The notes beneath the pieces are model-generated. The model ran no database searches, had not been told where the DNA came from, and worked only from the letters and a program-made list of their open reading frames with translations. From an uncultured Spirochaetaceae bacterium (lineage in GTDB: Bacteria; Spirochaetota; Spirochaetia; Sphaerochaetales; Sphaerochaetaceae), in NCBI GenBank assembly GCA_944389075.1, contig CALXLA010000049.1:1-52236 (forward strand): DNA of 52,236 nucleotides. Direction: 5' to 3'. Both the position numbers and the translations under genes were made by a program. Position 1 is the first letter of the stretch. Every line of letters starts with the position of its first letter. Of this stretch, positions 43,793-52,236 are shown piece after piece.

Positions 43793-44013
43793 TGTGGAAA
43801 TGTGGAAAACCAAACTAAATTGTGGTAAAGCTGAGATATAGCATGTGGAAAACAATGTGGAAAAGCAACAGGTTTTTCCACAGTTTCCACAAGAATGGCC
43901 AGGTATGAAGAAAACCTGTGGAAAAGTTGCTTTTTCTTCCACAGGTTTTAAAGATGATTTCAACGTGATTTCAACATGTTTTCCACCGGTTTTCCACAGG
44001 AAAATGTGGAAAA
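43793..44013. other. DnaA-box cluster between dnaA and dnaN, candidate oriC
   Basis: Seven exact TGTGGAAAA/TTTTCCACA 9-mers occur. Plus-strand starts are 43801, 43844, 43856, 43917 and 44005; the minus copies are 43874-43882 and 43990-43998. There are at least four one-base variants (43793, 43821, 43883, 43979). An AT-rich stretch, about 43738-43790, borders it on the dnaN side. Position next to dnaA-dnaN is the classic place for oriC. The last box abuts the dnaA stop codon. Confidence 0.75.
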
Positions 44014-44014
44014 C

Positions 44015-45358
44015 TCAGGAAGTCAGATTATCTTCGATTGCTGTGATTGCGGTCTTCACTGAATCATCTACTTCCAGAAGGGATTTTATCCTTTCGACTG
44101 AATGCATTATGGTTGTATGATCTTTTCCGCTCATTGCCTTTCCGATTTCAGAAAGCGAATATGATGTGAGCTTTGACGCAAGATATATAGAGATATGGCG
44201 GGCAAGTATTATATTCTTGTTCCTGCTTTTTCCCTTGATGTCATATTCCTTGAGGCCGAAGTATTCAGCCGTTTCCTTTATGATCATATCAATCGATATA
44301 TCATTGTTCTTTATCGCAGGAGACACTATGAAGTTCTTGAGCTGCTCCTTTACCGTATCGATGGTTATAGGCTTGTTGACAAGCTTTGAGAATGATGCAA
44401 GCGTGGTGAGAGCTCCTTCAAGATCCCTTATATTCGTGTCAATATTCTGACAGATATATTCCAGAACCTTCTTATCGAGCGTATAGTGCCTTTCCTTGCA
44501 TTTCTGTATGGCTATGGCCATTCTTGTCTCGAATGCGGGCGGCTGCAAATCAACATTGAGTCCCTTCCTGAATCTTGTCTTCAGCCTGTCAGTTATATCA
44601 GTAAGCTCGGTTATTGGACGATCACATGTAAGGACTATCTGCTTGTGATTGTCATAAAGCTCATTGAATGTATGGAAAAGCTCTTCCTGTGTCTGATCTT
44701 TTTTCTGCAGGAAGTGGATATCATCAATGAGAAGAACATCTACGTTGCGGTACTTATTCTTGAATGAAGCTGCCTTGTTCGCGGAAAGCGCGTTTATGAA
44801 TTCATTCGTGAAGCTTTCTGCTGTCACATAGATTATCTTTGTTCTCGGATTCTGCTGGTCTATATAGTTTCCTATTGACTGCAGGAGATGTGTCTTTCCG
44901 AGTCCTACTCCACCATAGATGAGGCAGGGATTATAGCTTGTCCCCGGATTCTGTGCTATGACCTTCGCGGCATTGAATGCGAAACTGCTGTTATCACCAG
45001 GAATGAAGTTATCGAATGAATAAGCCTTGTTGAGTGTCGTATTCTTCGAAGCTGCAGGCTCTTCCTTCTTTATCGTCTTTGACGCAGGCTTTGTCTTTCT
45101 GGTCTTCTCTCCTCCCTGGATGGTGACAAAGGAAAGTGGCACCTTCTCGCCTTTCAGCTCCATGATGGTGTTTTCGATTATGTCCCTGCATGCGTTTTCA
45201 GCATTGTCCCTGTAGAAGTCAGATGAGAAGTACAGAACCATCGTCCCATCCTTGACTTCGCATTTATCAATATTGTCCAGCCAGTATTTTCTGGTTTCCG
45301 GAAGCGTATTCTCTAATTGTTCCCTGACCTGGGTCCAGATATTATCGTCTTCTGCCAT
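44015..45358 (-). CDS. dnaA: Chromosomal replication initiator DnaA
   Basis: 447 aa. Domain I is at 1-80. The AAA+ core has Walker A G-G-V-G-L-G-K-T-H near 150 and Walker B L-L-I-D-D-I-H-F near 211. Domain IV carries the DNA-binding signature S-G-K-D-H-T-T-I-M-H-S near 408 (usually G-G-R-D-H-T-T-V). It opens the origin and regulates transcription. A GCAGGG sits just before ATG, but the promoter predicts almost no leader. Confidence 0.95.
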   Translation of the reverse strand: MAEDDNIWTQVREQLENTLPETRKYWLDNIDKCEVKDGTMVLYFSSDFYRDNAENACRDIIENTIMELKGEKVPLSFVTIQGGEKTRKTKPASKTIKKEEPAASKNTTLNKAYSFDNFIPGDNSSFAFNAAKVIAQNPGTSYNPCLIYGGVGLGKTHLLQSIGNYIDQQNPRTKIIYVTAESFTNEFINALSANKAASFKNKYRNVDVLLIDDIHFLQKKDQTQEELFHTFNELYDNHKQIVLTCDRPITELTDITDRLKTRFRKGLNVDLQPPAFETRMAIAIQKCKERHYTLDKKVLEYICQNIDTNIRDLEGALTTLASFSKLVNKPITIDTVKEQLKNFIVSPAIKNNDISIDMIIKETAEYFGLKEYDIKGKSRNKNIILARHISIYLASKLTSYSLSEIGKAMSGKDHTTIMHSVERIKSLLEVDDSVKTAITAIEDNLTS

Positions 45359-45367
45359 ACCCTGCTA

Positions 45368-45396
45368 ATATTAACCTCAGGCAGAATGTAAAGCAA
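45368..45396 (-). promoter_or_regulatory. dnaA promoter, near-leaderless
   Basis: Minus strand TTGCTT (45391-45396), 17 bp, TAATAT (45368-45373), 9 bp to ATG 45358. The transcript would start within about 3 nt of the ATG. Confidence 0.6.
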
Positions 45397-45469
45397 TATG
45401 GAATCAAAAAATGATATTATCTTTATTTTTTGCAATGAGTTAGTGCTTGTTTTTACTTAATCGGTTTTA

Positions 45470-45498
45470 TTGAAATTTATACATTTTCAATGTATAAT
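45470..45498 (+). promoter_or_regulatory. gyrB promoter
   Basis: TTGAAA (45470-45475), exactly 17 bp, TATAAT (45493-45498). The start would be near 45505, giving a leader of about 70 nt with an AAAGGAAG ribosome site. Confidence 0.85.
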
Positions 45499-45577
45499 CA
45501 TCAAAGCGATTACTAACGCTGGAAGCGACCCCTTTATAGCTTTCGCAAATTTTCTCGTATCATTGAAAAGGAAGAAA

Positions 45578-47617
45578 ATGGAAGGAAAAGAATTTAACAT
45601 TGCGGGCCATGATGAAGAAGAGCTGAAAGCTGAAATCAAGGCCAGCGAAGATTACAATTCCAGTGGCATTACTGTACTGAAAGGCCTTGAGGCTGTGCGT
45701 CTCAGACCAGGAATGTACATAGGTTCCACTGGTATTGATGGACTGCATCATCTTGTCTATGAGGTCGTTGACAACTCCATTGATGAAGCTATGGCAGGTT
45801 TCTGCAATGACATCAAGGTGTTCATTGAAGATGGTCCTGATGGAGAGATATGCACAGTCGAGGATAATGGCAGAGGTATTCCTGTAGATATCCATCCGGA
45901 AGAAGGCAAGAGCTCGCTTGAGGTCGTACTGACACAGCTCCATGCAGGAGGAAAGTTCGATCACAATGCATACAAGGTCTCCGGTGGTCTCCATGGTGTA
46001 GGTGTTTCCTGCGTTAACGCTCTTTCATCATGGATGGAAGTCACTGTACATCGTGCACCTCATGTTTACAGGCAGGTTTACCACAAGGGTATTCCTGAGG
46101 CTCCTGTAGCTGTTATCGGCGATACGGACAGGACGGGGACAATAGTGAGATTCACTCCTGACTTTGAGATCATGGAGCCTAATTCATTCAGCTATGAGAC
46201 ACTTTCCGCGAGATTTAAGGAGCTTTCATATCTGAACAAGGGGATAACGATCTCGATATCGGATCTCCGCACAGAGCCTGAGAAGAAGGAGACATTCCAT
46301 GCCGAAGGGGGGCTCTCTTCATTCGTCAAGTATCTGAATGAGTACAAGACAGTGCTCTTCGATCCTATAGCATTCGAATGCCAGAAGGATGATGTGTCTG
46401 TCGAGGTATCGCTTCAGTACAACGATAAGTATGATGAGAAGATCTACACATTCGTAAACAACATCAACACAAGGGAAGGTGGTACGCATCTTTCAGGATT
46501 CAGGGCAGCTCTCTCAAGATGTCTGAACAATCAGCTGAAGAAGAGCGTCAAGTATATGAAGAAGTACTCTGAAAGCCTTGAGAGCTCTGATATCTCAGAA
46601 GGTCTTACAGCAGTGATCTCCGTAAAGATACCTAACCCTCAGTTTGAAGGTCAGACGAAGATGAAGCTTGGCAATTCCAATGTCAAGGGAATTGTCGATT
46701 CGCTTGTCTATGAGAATCTCTCGAATTATTTCGATGAATTCCCTGATTCAATCGACAAGCTCCTTGATAAAGTCACGAATGCTGCTCTCGGACGTGTTGC
46801 CGCAAGAAAGGCCAGGGAGAACATCAGGAAGAAGAGCGAAGGTGGCGGACTTCCTGGAAAACTTTCTGACTGCACTGAGAGAGATCCAAGCAAGTGCGAG
46901 GTCTTCATCGTCGAGGGTGATAGCGCAGGCGGTTCTGCAAAACAGGGACGCGACAGGCAGTTCCAGGCTATCCTTCCTCTCTGGGGAAAGATGCTCAATG
47001 TCGAGAAGAGCCAGGAAGCGAAAGTCCTCAATAATGAGAAGCTCCAGCCTGTCATCCAGACAATCGGTGCCGGAATCACAAGATACAATGACTCGAATTC
47101 AGGCGATGATGAGGAAGAAAATGATGGCAAGAAGGAGGAAAAGACATTCGATCTTTCAAAGGTCAGATACCACAAGGTCATCATCATGGCTGATGCTGAT
47201 GTCGATGGATCTCATATCAGGACACTGCTGCTGACATTCTTCTTCAGATACATGAGGCCTCTGATTGAAGCCGGTTATGTGTATTTCGCCATGCCGCCTC
47301 TTTACAAGATCACCATCGGCAAGAAGATCTTCTATGCCTATGACGAGGTTGATAAGAAGAGGATACTTTCCGAGTACGCCCAGGGAATCGATGAGAACAA
47401 GATTCCTATACAGCGCTATAAAGGTCTTGGAGAGATGAATCCTGAACAGCTCTGGGAGACTACGATGAATCCTGAGACCAGGATGATCAGCAAGATATGC
47501 CTTAAAGACGCAGAGGAAGCTGACAGGGTGTTCTCTATGCTTATGGGAGAGGAAGTCGAACCACGACGCGAATTCATTGAGCAGAATGCGACATTCGTCA
47601 GGACGCTCGACATTTGA
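45578..47617 (+). CDS. gyrB: DNA gyrase subunit B
   Basis: 679 aa from ATG 45578 with AAAGGAAG upstream; the longer frame from 45470 begins inside the promoter. The GHKL ATPase shows D-N-S-I-D-E-A near 59 and G-G-L-H-G-V-G near 128. The TOPRIM domain shows V-E-G-D-S-A-G-G near 444 and the D-A-D-V-D-G-S-H metal site. The C-terminal tail [10 protein letters not shown] is present. An acidic insert (about 510-525) lies just before the D-x-D. gyrA follows after 11 bp. Confidence 0.95.
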   Translation: MEGKEFNIAGHDEEELKAEIKASEDYNSSGITVLKGLEAVRLRPGMYIGSTGIDGLHHLVYEVVDNSIDEAMAGFCNDIKVFIEDGPDGEICTVEDNGRGIPVDIHPEEGKSSLEVVLTQLHAGGKFDHNAYKVSGGLHGVGVSCVNALSSWMEVTVHRAPHVYRQVYHKGIPEAPVAVIGDTDRTGTIVRFTPDFEIMEPNSFSYETLSARFKELSYLNKGITISISDLRTEPEKKETFHAEGGLSSFVKYLNEYKTVLFDPIAFECQKDDVSVEVSLQYNDKYDEKIYTFVNNINTREGGTHLSGFRAALSRCLNNQLKKSVKYMKKYSESLESSDISEGLTAVISVKIPNPQFEGQTKMKLGNSNVKGIVDSLVYENLSNYFDEFPDSIDKLLDKVTNAALGRVAARKARENIRKKSEGGGLPGKLSDCTERDPSKCEVFIVEGDSAGGSAKQGRDRQFQAILPLWGKMLNVEKSQEAKVLNNEKLQPVIQTIGAGITRYNDSNSGDDEEENDGKKEEKTFDLSKVRYHKVIIMADADVDGSHIRTLLLTFFFRYMRPLIEAGYVYFAMPPLYKITIGKKIFYAYDEVDKKRILSEYAQGIDENKIPIQRYKGLGEMNPEQLWETTMNPETRMISKICLKDAEEADRVFSMLMGEEVEPRREFIEQNATFVRTLDI

Positions 47618-47628
47618 GTGGAAGCAAT

Positions 47629-50124
47629 ATGGAAGATAGTCAGGAACTTACAGGGCGTGTCATCGATGCCGATATCTCGGAGGAGATGCGCACCAGTTAT
47701 ATCAACTATGCAATGTCTGTCATCATCAGCCGTGCACTGCCTGATGCAAGGGATGGTCTGAAGCCTGTTCACAGAAGGATTCTCTACGATATGTTTGAGC
47801 AGGGTATCAGATACAATACCCCGAACAAGAAGTGTGCGCGTATCGTTGGTGATGTTCTCGGTAAATACCATCCGCATGGAGATGCATCTGTTTATGATGC
47901 GCTCGTACGTCTCGGTCAGGATTTCTCCCTCAGATATCCTGTCGTGGCACCTCAGGGCAACTTCGGTTCAATCGATGGAGACCCTCCAGCTGCCATGAGG
48001 TATACAGAGGCCAGGATGAGCCGCATCGGAGAGGAAATGCTCTCTGATATCCAGAAAGAGACTGTCGATTTCATCCCTAACTATGATGATTCGACTACAG
48101 AGCCAGCTGTACTGCCAGCTGCCTTCCCTTTCCTTCTCACCAATGGCTCTTCTGGTATCGCTGTAGGTATGGCGACGAATCTCGCTCCGCATAATCTTAC
48201 TGAGGTCGTTGATGGAATCTGTGCCTATATCGATAATCCGGATATCTCAATCGAAGAGCTCATGGAGCATATCAAGGGACCGGACTTTCCTTCCTATGGC
48301 ATCATCTGCGGAAAGAAAGGCATCACTGATGCTTACACTACAGGACGCGGAAAGGTTGTCATAAGGTCAAGGTACTTCATCGAGGAGAACGACAGGGGCC
48401 ATGATGCGATCATATTCACAGAGCTTCCTTATCAGGTGAACAAGGCTGAGCTTGTGAAGAAAATCGACGATATGCGCAAGGATAACATCATTCCGAACAT
48501 CGCTGCTGTCAGAGATGAGAGCGGAAGGGATGGAATCAGAGTCGTTGTCGAGCTCAAACAGGGCGCTGTCGCCAATATCGTGCTCAATATGCTTTTCAGC
48601 AGGACTCCGCTCCAGAGCAACTTCAATATCTATAATCTTGCCCTTGTAGAGGGAAAGCCTGTTGTGATGACTCTCAAGGATATGGTTTCAATTTATGTGA
48701 ACCACAGGGAGGAAGTCACTGAGAGGCGCACACGATTCGATCTGAGAAAGGCTGAGGAGCGTGCACACGTTCTTCTTGGTCTGAAGATAGGCCTTGAGAA
48801 CATCGATGAGGTCATCAGGATAATCAAGGAAAGCGAGGACAACAACATAGCTTCACTTGAGCTGCAGAAGGCCTTCGGACTCGATAAGATCCAGGCAGAT
48901 GCAATCATCGACATGAAGCTTGGTCGTCTTTCCCATCTTGAGACTGACAAGATCCTCAATGAGCTCTCAGAGCTTGAAGCGAAGATTGCATATTATAAGG
49001 ATATACTCTCAGACAGGAACAAGATCCTTGGAGTAGTCAGGGATGAGATCAGGAAGATCGGTGAGGCATATGGCGACAGAAGGCGCACTGAGATTGTCGA
49101 ACAGGAACTCAATGATGCTTCTCCTGAGGATTTCATCAAGAAGGAAGATGTTGTAATCAGCATTTCCAAGAAAGGCTTTGCAAAACGTCTTTCAACGACT
49201 GAGTACAAAGCACAGGGCCGTGGTGGAAAGGGAACGATAGGCGCCAAGCTTGTTGATGGCGATTTCGTAGATCACCTCTTCATCTGCTCTTCTCATGATA
49301 TCGTCATGTTCGTGACGGATTTCGGAAAGGCCTATTACATTAAGGCATTCGAGATTCCGGAAGGTGCAAAGACGACAAAGGGAGCTAATATAAAGAACTT
49401 CCTGCAGATTGAGAACAATGAGAAGGTCACAGCTGTGATCACCTTCCCTGCTTTCACTGATAACAACTATATCCTGATGGTCACACGCTATGGCGTTGCA
49501 AAGAAAGTCAGGCTCAATGACTTTGTGAATGCACGTGCGAAGGGTGTAAAGGCCATCATCCTTGATGAGGGAGATTCACTTGTTTCCGCAATCTTCATCA
49601 ATGAGGATGATGATGCGATGATCATCACTAAGAATGGCAAGGGCCTCAGGTTCCATGCAGAGGATGTCAGGACAATGGGCAGGGCAACTCATGGAGTCAG
49701 GGGAATCAAGCTTATTGGTGATGATGAGGTCGTGGCAGCTGTCAAGGTCGAAGACACTAAGCGTGTCCTTATGATTACGGCAAAGGGCAAAGGCAAGCAG
49801 GTCAGATTCGATGACTTCATGGCTCACAGCAGAGGTACGATGGGCCAGAAGATATATACTGTCGATGAAGGCGGTCTTGTAAGCGCAGTCACTGTTGATG
49901 ATGATACTGATGTGGTATTCATCACTCTCAAAGGCCAGACAATCAGAGTGCATGCGAAGGATATCTCAATCCAGGGACGTGCAGCCATGGGCGTCAAGGT
50001 CGCATCTTTCAAGAAGAAGGATGACTCAGTGAATGCAATAGCTGTAACAAGCTATGAGGAAGAACCTGAGGAAGATGAAACAGCGGAAACTCCTTCCGAA
50101 GAGACAACTCCTACTGAAGAGTAA
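47629..50124 (+). CDS. gyrA: DNA gyrase subunit A
   Basis: 831 aa from ATG 47629 (GGAAG upstream; the in-frame TTG 47614 overlaps the gyrB stop). The breakage-reunion domain has the catalytic Tyr in A-A-M-R-Y-T-E. A GyrA box Q-G-R-G-G-K-G near 531 identifies gyrase rather than topoisomerase IV. A beta-pinwheel and an acidic tail follow. At the quinolone hot spot the sequence reads [10 protein letters not shown], with alanine where E. coli has Ser83. A terminator closes the gyrBA unit. Confidence 0.95.
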   Translation: MEDSQELTGRVIDADISEEMRTSYINYAMSVIISRALPDARDGLKPVHRRILYDMFEQGIRYNTPNKKCARIVGDVLGKYHPHGDASVYDALVRLGQDFSLRYPVVAPQGNFGSIDGDPPAAMRYTEARMSRIGEEMLSDIQKETVDFIPNYDDSTTEPAVLPAAFPFLLTNGSSGIAVGMATNLAPHNLTEVVDGICAYIDNPDISIEELMEHIKGPDFPSYGIICGKKGITDAYTTGRGKVVIRSRYFIEENDRGHDAIIFTELPYQVNKAELVKKIDDMRKDNIIPNIAAVRDESGRDGIRVVVELKQGAVANIVLNMLFSRTPLQSNFNIYNLALVEGKPVVMTLKDMVSIYVNHREEVTERRTRFDLRKAEERAHVLLGLKIGLENIDEVIRIIKESEDNNIASLELQKAFGLDKIQADAIIDMKLGRLSHLETDKILNELSELEAKIAYYKDILSDRNKILGVVRDEIRKIGEAYGDRRRTEIVEQELNDASPEDFIKKEDVVISISKKGFAKRLSTTEYKAQGRGGKGTIGAKLVDGDFVDHLFICSSHDIVMFVTDFGKAYYIKAFEIPEGAKTTKGANIKNFLQIENNEKVTAVITFPAFTDNNYILMVTRYGVAKKVRLNDFVNARAKGVKAIILDEGDSLVSAIFINEDDDAMIITKNGKGLRFHAEDVRTMGRATHGVRGIKLIGDDEVVAAVKVEDTKRVLMITAKGKGKQVRFDDFMAHSRGTMGQKIYTVDEGGLVSAVTVDDDTDVVFITLKGQTIRVHAKDISIQGRAAMGVKVASFKKKDDSVNAIAVTSYEEEPEEDETAETPSEETTPTEE

Positions 50125-50146
50125 AAGCATCCTATGGAAAGCTTAT

Positions 50147-50175
50147 GGGCAGTGTTAAAAGCACTGCCCTGTTCT
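50147..50175 (+). terminator. Terminator of gyrBA
   Basis: GGGCAGTG (50147-50154) pairs with CACTGCCC (50162-50169) around a short A-rich loop, followed by TGTTCT. Confidence 0.85.
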
Positions 50176-50203
50176 ATTAATACGGATTTCAAGTAAATTT
50201 ACA

Positions 50204-50304
50204 CTTTTTTCGGAGTGTGTAGATTGACTTCTGAATATATGCACTCATAGAATATATACGGAAAAACTGTAATCTTACGCTTTTTCCGGAGTGCATATGA
50301 TTGA
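50204..50304 (+). repeat. Imperfect direct repeat at the 5' end of the interrupted ATPase gene
   Basis: CTTTTTTCGGAGTG then ATTGA (50204-50227) recurs as CTTTTTCCGGAGTG then ATTGA (50280-50304), with a one-base length change between the two blocks. The second copy contains the ribosome site and start codon of the ATPase gene; the first has lost the ATG. It may be a scar of an earlier duplicate. Confidence 0.5.
50224..50253 (+). promoter_or_regulatory. Candidate promoter of the interrupted ATPase gene
   Basis: TTGACT (50224-50229), 18 bp, TAGAAT (50248-50253), about 44 bp upstream of ATG 50297. Confidence 0.5.
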
Positions 50305-50574
50305 AATCAGAAGGGATATCTATCTTAATCGCCTTATAAAGCGGATTGGCAATGGCAGGGCTAAGGTGATTACAGGAATCCGCAGATGTGGCAAAAGCCA
50401 TCTCCTGTTCTCTATATTCAGAAATTATCTTCTCTCAAATGGTGTTGATGAGAATCACATCATAGCTATTTCGCTTGATGATGATGAGAATGAGCATCTT
50501 CTTGACAGGCATGCCCTTGGATTGGAAATACGCTCAAGAATCAAAGATGATGGGACGTACTATGTATTCCTTGA
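50297..50574 (+). pseudogene. AAA_14-type ATPase, 5' fragment cut by an IS21-family element
   Basis: ATG 50297 with CCGGAG upstream. The 93 visible codons contain Walker A T-G-I-R-R-C-G-K-S near 32 and reach Y-Y-V-F-L-D, where the family continues D-E-x-Q (Walker B). At that point the sequence changes to the end of an insertion element and the frame runs only to a chance stop at 50623. The rest of the gene should lie beyond the element, outside the window. Full-length relatives carry a DUF4143 C-terminal domain and are orphan ATPases of unknown role. Confidence 0.8.
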
Positions 50575-50672
50575 TGTTTTCTTCCGTCTCAAAAGGAGAA
50601 TGTGTCCGCTTGAAAACGGATAGGTTGTCCGCTCTGGTTCGGAGAACCTATCCTCAATAACCGTAGAAACCC

Positions 50673-51410
50673 TTACGAGACGTCTGTCAGACGGAGATCT
50701 GCACCGCTGAGATGAAGCCTCTTTGCCCTCTGAAGAATCCGTCCTTTTATGGACTGTCCTATGCTTGTTATCGAGAACAGCTCCTCCATCTTTTCCGGCT
50801 GGCACTGCATGCAGAGCAGGATGGAATTGCCTCTCTCAGAGAATGTGTTGAACATCTGCTGCACGAGGAAAGGATCCATCTGCGAGACATTCGGGAATTC
50901 ATCGATGCAGAGCAGGTCGAATCTCGAATAGTACAAGAGCTTGCTGTCCAGCGTCTGTCCATCTGTGTTCCTGTATAGACGGAGAAGCTGGTCATAGAGC
51001 ACAGGGAATGATGTCCATCTCGTGCGCAGCCCTGCCGCGCATGCAGATGTGGCAATCATCCTTGCGATCCATGACTTCCCGGTTCCCGGAGGTCCCCAGA
51101 TCACGAGATTGAAGCCGTTCCGTATGAAGCCCAGCGAATTAAGCTCTGAGATGTATTCCATGTCCAGCTTGCGCTCAGGAGAATCAATGATGTCAGAAAA
51201 GGAGCAGAGGCTTCCTATCTTTGCCCGCTTTGCATAGCGTTCGAACCTTTCATTCGAGAACCTTGCGGCATGATCTCTGAGGCATGATGAGAGATCCTCA
51301 AGCGATGGGCGTCCTTTCTCGGCTATCATGCGTATGTCCTCAGCGATCTTCTGCTGCCCCAGCATATAAAGGGAGTCGCAGATTGAGAGCATGTTATCCT
51401 TCGTATCCAT
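50673..51410 (-). CDS. istB: IS21-family helper ATPase IstB
   Basis: 245 aa from ATG 51410. The frame is open further upstream, but that part is the istA 3' end. AAA+ motifs are W-G-P-P-G-T-G-K-S (Walker A, near 103) and L-L-C-I-D-E-F (Walker B, near 163). IstB assembles on target DNA and stimulates the IstA transposase. It overlaps istA by 17 bp, the normal coupling in this family. No frame disruption is seen, so the gene could be active. Confidence 0.9.
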   Translation of the reverse strand: MDTKDNMLSICDSLYMLGQQKIAEDIRMIAEKGRPSLEDLSSCLRDHAARFSNERFERYAKRAKIGSLCSFSDIIDSPERKLDMEYISELNSLGFIRNGFNLVIWGPPGTGKSWIARMIATSACAAGLRTRWTSFPVLYDQLLRLYRNTDGQTLDSKLLYYSRFDLLCIDEFPNVSQMDPFLVQQMFNTFSERGNSILLCMQCQPEKMEELFSITSIGQSIKGRILQRAKRLHLSGADLRLTDVS

Positions 51411-52236
51411 TCCCGTCCCCCTTATGTGCGATGTAGATGCTGTTGAGGCTCTGCTTCTCACGTTCCGTCTTGTCTTCATCCGCGATGCATCTGGAGACAA
51501 TCGCCTTGAAGCCTCTGACGCTGAATATGCCTGAATGCAGTGCCTGCTGTGCAGCAGCTTCCGCGATGTCTGCAGGGAACCGCTTTATCCAGGAGAATAC
51601 CCCGAGGAGCGTCCTGTATGAGTCAGCCTCGCATTCCCATCTGCCCTTTACCTCCTGAACCCATCTGTACATGCCGGATCCAATCGACCGGGCCGCATTG
51701 TCGAATTCAGTCTTCGAATAACCGCCATAGAGTGCGAGATCATGCTTCTGGTGCCCGGGATCCGTCACCCTCTGCCACTTGCGCGAGGCAATCGGGTGCT
51801 CGGCTATCAGCGTGCGATGGTCATCATAGATGTAGAGCCTGCCTTCATAATCTTTTGCTATGACCTTCCTCTTTATGTACTGCGGCGGTACACTGTAGAA
51901 GGCGCATGAGTACTGTATGTACCCATCCCTGCCGACGGCTGCTTCCCTCTCGGTGTATGAGCGGTATCCTGCAACAGGGAGCGGGAGCAGTGTCTTCTTC
52001 TCCTCCTCTTCGAATATCGAGGACCGGGAGCCATAGCGCTTCGTGAATGGCCTTGCCAGCCTTCTTATCAGCTTCTTCCTGAGGATGCTGTTGAATTCAT
52101 CAAGGGAATAGATGTCCAGCCTCTCCATCTCCGGCATGATGTCATCCTCTATGATCCTCACGCTTCTCTCGCATACGCTCTTGTCCTTCGGATGACGGAT
52201 GCGCGCAGGACGCACTGCAATCCCGTAATAATCAGC
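51394..52236 (-). CDS. istA: IS21-family transposase IstA, 5' part outside window
   Basis: 280 codons are visible, and the frame stays open to the right edge, reading A-D-Y-Y-G-I-A-V-R-P-A-R before H-P-K-D-K-S-V-C-E-R. That block holds the last acidic residue of the DDE triad. The GTG at 52215 is therefore internal. After it come the C-terminal beta-barrel-like region and a tail. The helix-turn-helix and the first two catalytic Asp residues would be beyond the window. Confidence 0.9.
   Translation of the reverse strand, partial: ADYYGIAVRPARIRHPKDKSVCERSVRIIEDDIMPEMERLDIYSLDEFNSILRKKLIRRLARPFTKRYGSRSSIFEEEEKKTLLPLPVAGYRSYTEREAAVGRDGYIQYSCAFYSVPPQYIKRKVIAKDYEGRLYIYDDHRTLIAEHPIASRKWQRVTDPGHQKHDLALYGGYSKTEFDNAARSIGSGMYRWVQEVKGRWECEADSYRTLLGVFSWIKRFPADIAEAAAQQALHSGIFSVRGFKAIVSRCIADEDKTEREKQSLNSIYIAHKGDGNGYEG

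Larger units (their letters stand above)
50575..52236 (-). mobile_element. IS21-family insertion sequence, partial
   Basis: It contains istB and most of the istA C terminus in the usual order on the minus strand. The terminus probably starts at TGTTTTC (50575), inside the ATPase gene. Two 23-bp tandem units start with TGTCCGCT at 50603 and 50626, matching the multiple terminal repeats that IS21 transposases bind; the second holds GGTTC-gga-GAACC. The other end is outside the window, so the target duplication cannot be checked. Confidence 0.8.

Noticed and set aside
45470-45577. 36-codon N-terminal extension of GyrB
   Set aside because: It begins within the TTGAAA-17-TATAAT promoter, and ATG 45578 has a clear Shine-Dalgarno and matches usual GyrB length.
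52213-52215. GTG start for IstA
   Set aside because: The frame continues upstream with residues typical of IstA (Y-Y-G-I-A-V-R-P-A-R), so the gene is cut by the window edge.

Overview
The window most likely comes from a spirochaete, perhaps Sphaerochaeta-like. This is inferred from gene content and order (dnaA-dnaN-recF-DUF721-rpmH-rnpA-yidC-jag in one direction, a BMP-type binding-protein ABC transporter, a CarD-like regulator, a Gram-negative-type YidC with a large periplasmic domain), not from any marker search. It is gene-dense: many neighbours overlap by a few bases and several convergent genes share their 3' ends. No rRNA, tRNA or CRISPR was recognised.

Layout. 1-8.4 kb is an accessory-looking stretch: the end of a lipoprotein gene, an ImmA/IrrE-type regulator-protease paired with a DUF4411 PIN-like protein, a CarD-like regulator with a small partner, a short UvrA paralogue, and a type IV AbiEi/AbiEii toxin-antitoxin pair with a clear operator. 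8.4-16.6 kb holds housekeeping genes: L-serine dehydratase, endonuclease IV, a DAHP synthase-prephenate dehydratase fusion, endonuclease III and peptidyl-tRNA hydrolase. It ends in a decayed gene that appears to join the start of a tolC-type gene to the end of a macB-type permease gene. 16.7-22.2 kb carries a very large cytoplasmic GH13 enzyme, a dicarboxylate-type symporter and a membrane protein. 22.2-30 kb has the lgt-pepP-gpmI operon, divergent from an S41 protease-rsmE operon, then a sigma-54 AAA+ protein with no DNA-binding domain.

30-45.6 kb is the replication-gene neighbourhood. Two separate clusters of the DnaA-box variant TTTTCCACA are present, one at 30.02-30.31 kb around an AT-rich core and one between dnaN and dnaA at 43.8-44.0 kb. 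Between them lie perR-rubrerythrin, a BMP-type ABC transporter operon, an orphan ATPase, and the leftward jag/yidC/rnpA/rpmH/DUF721/recF/dnaN/dnaA block. gyrB and gyrA run rightward. The right edge is an IS21-family element inserted in an AAA_14-type ATPase gene.

A recurring regulatory pattern stands out. At least six genes (sdaA, pth, the symporter, lgt, the S41 protease, perR) have a -35 hexamer, exactly 17 bp, a -10 hexamer, then only 6-7 bp before ATG and no Shine-Dalgarno. nfo, a lipoprotein gene and a uvrA paralogue look similar but weaker. This predicts leaderless mRNAs. Other genes, mostly internal to operons, have ordinary Shine-Dalgarno sequences, so the lineage appears to use both initiation modes. 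lgt and the divergent protease gene even share one palindromic -35 hexamer.
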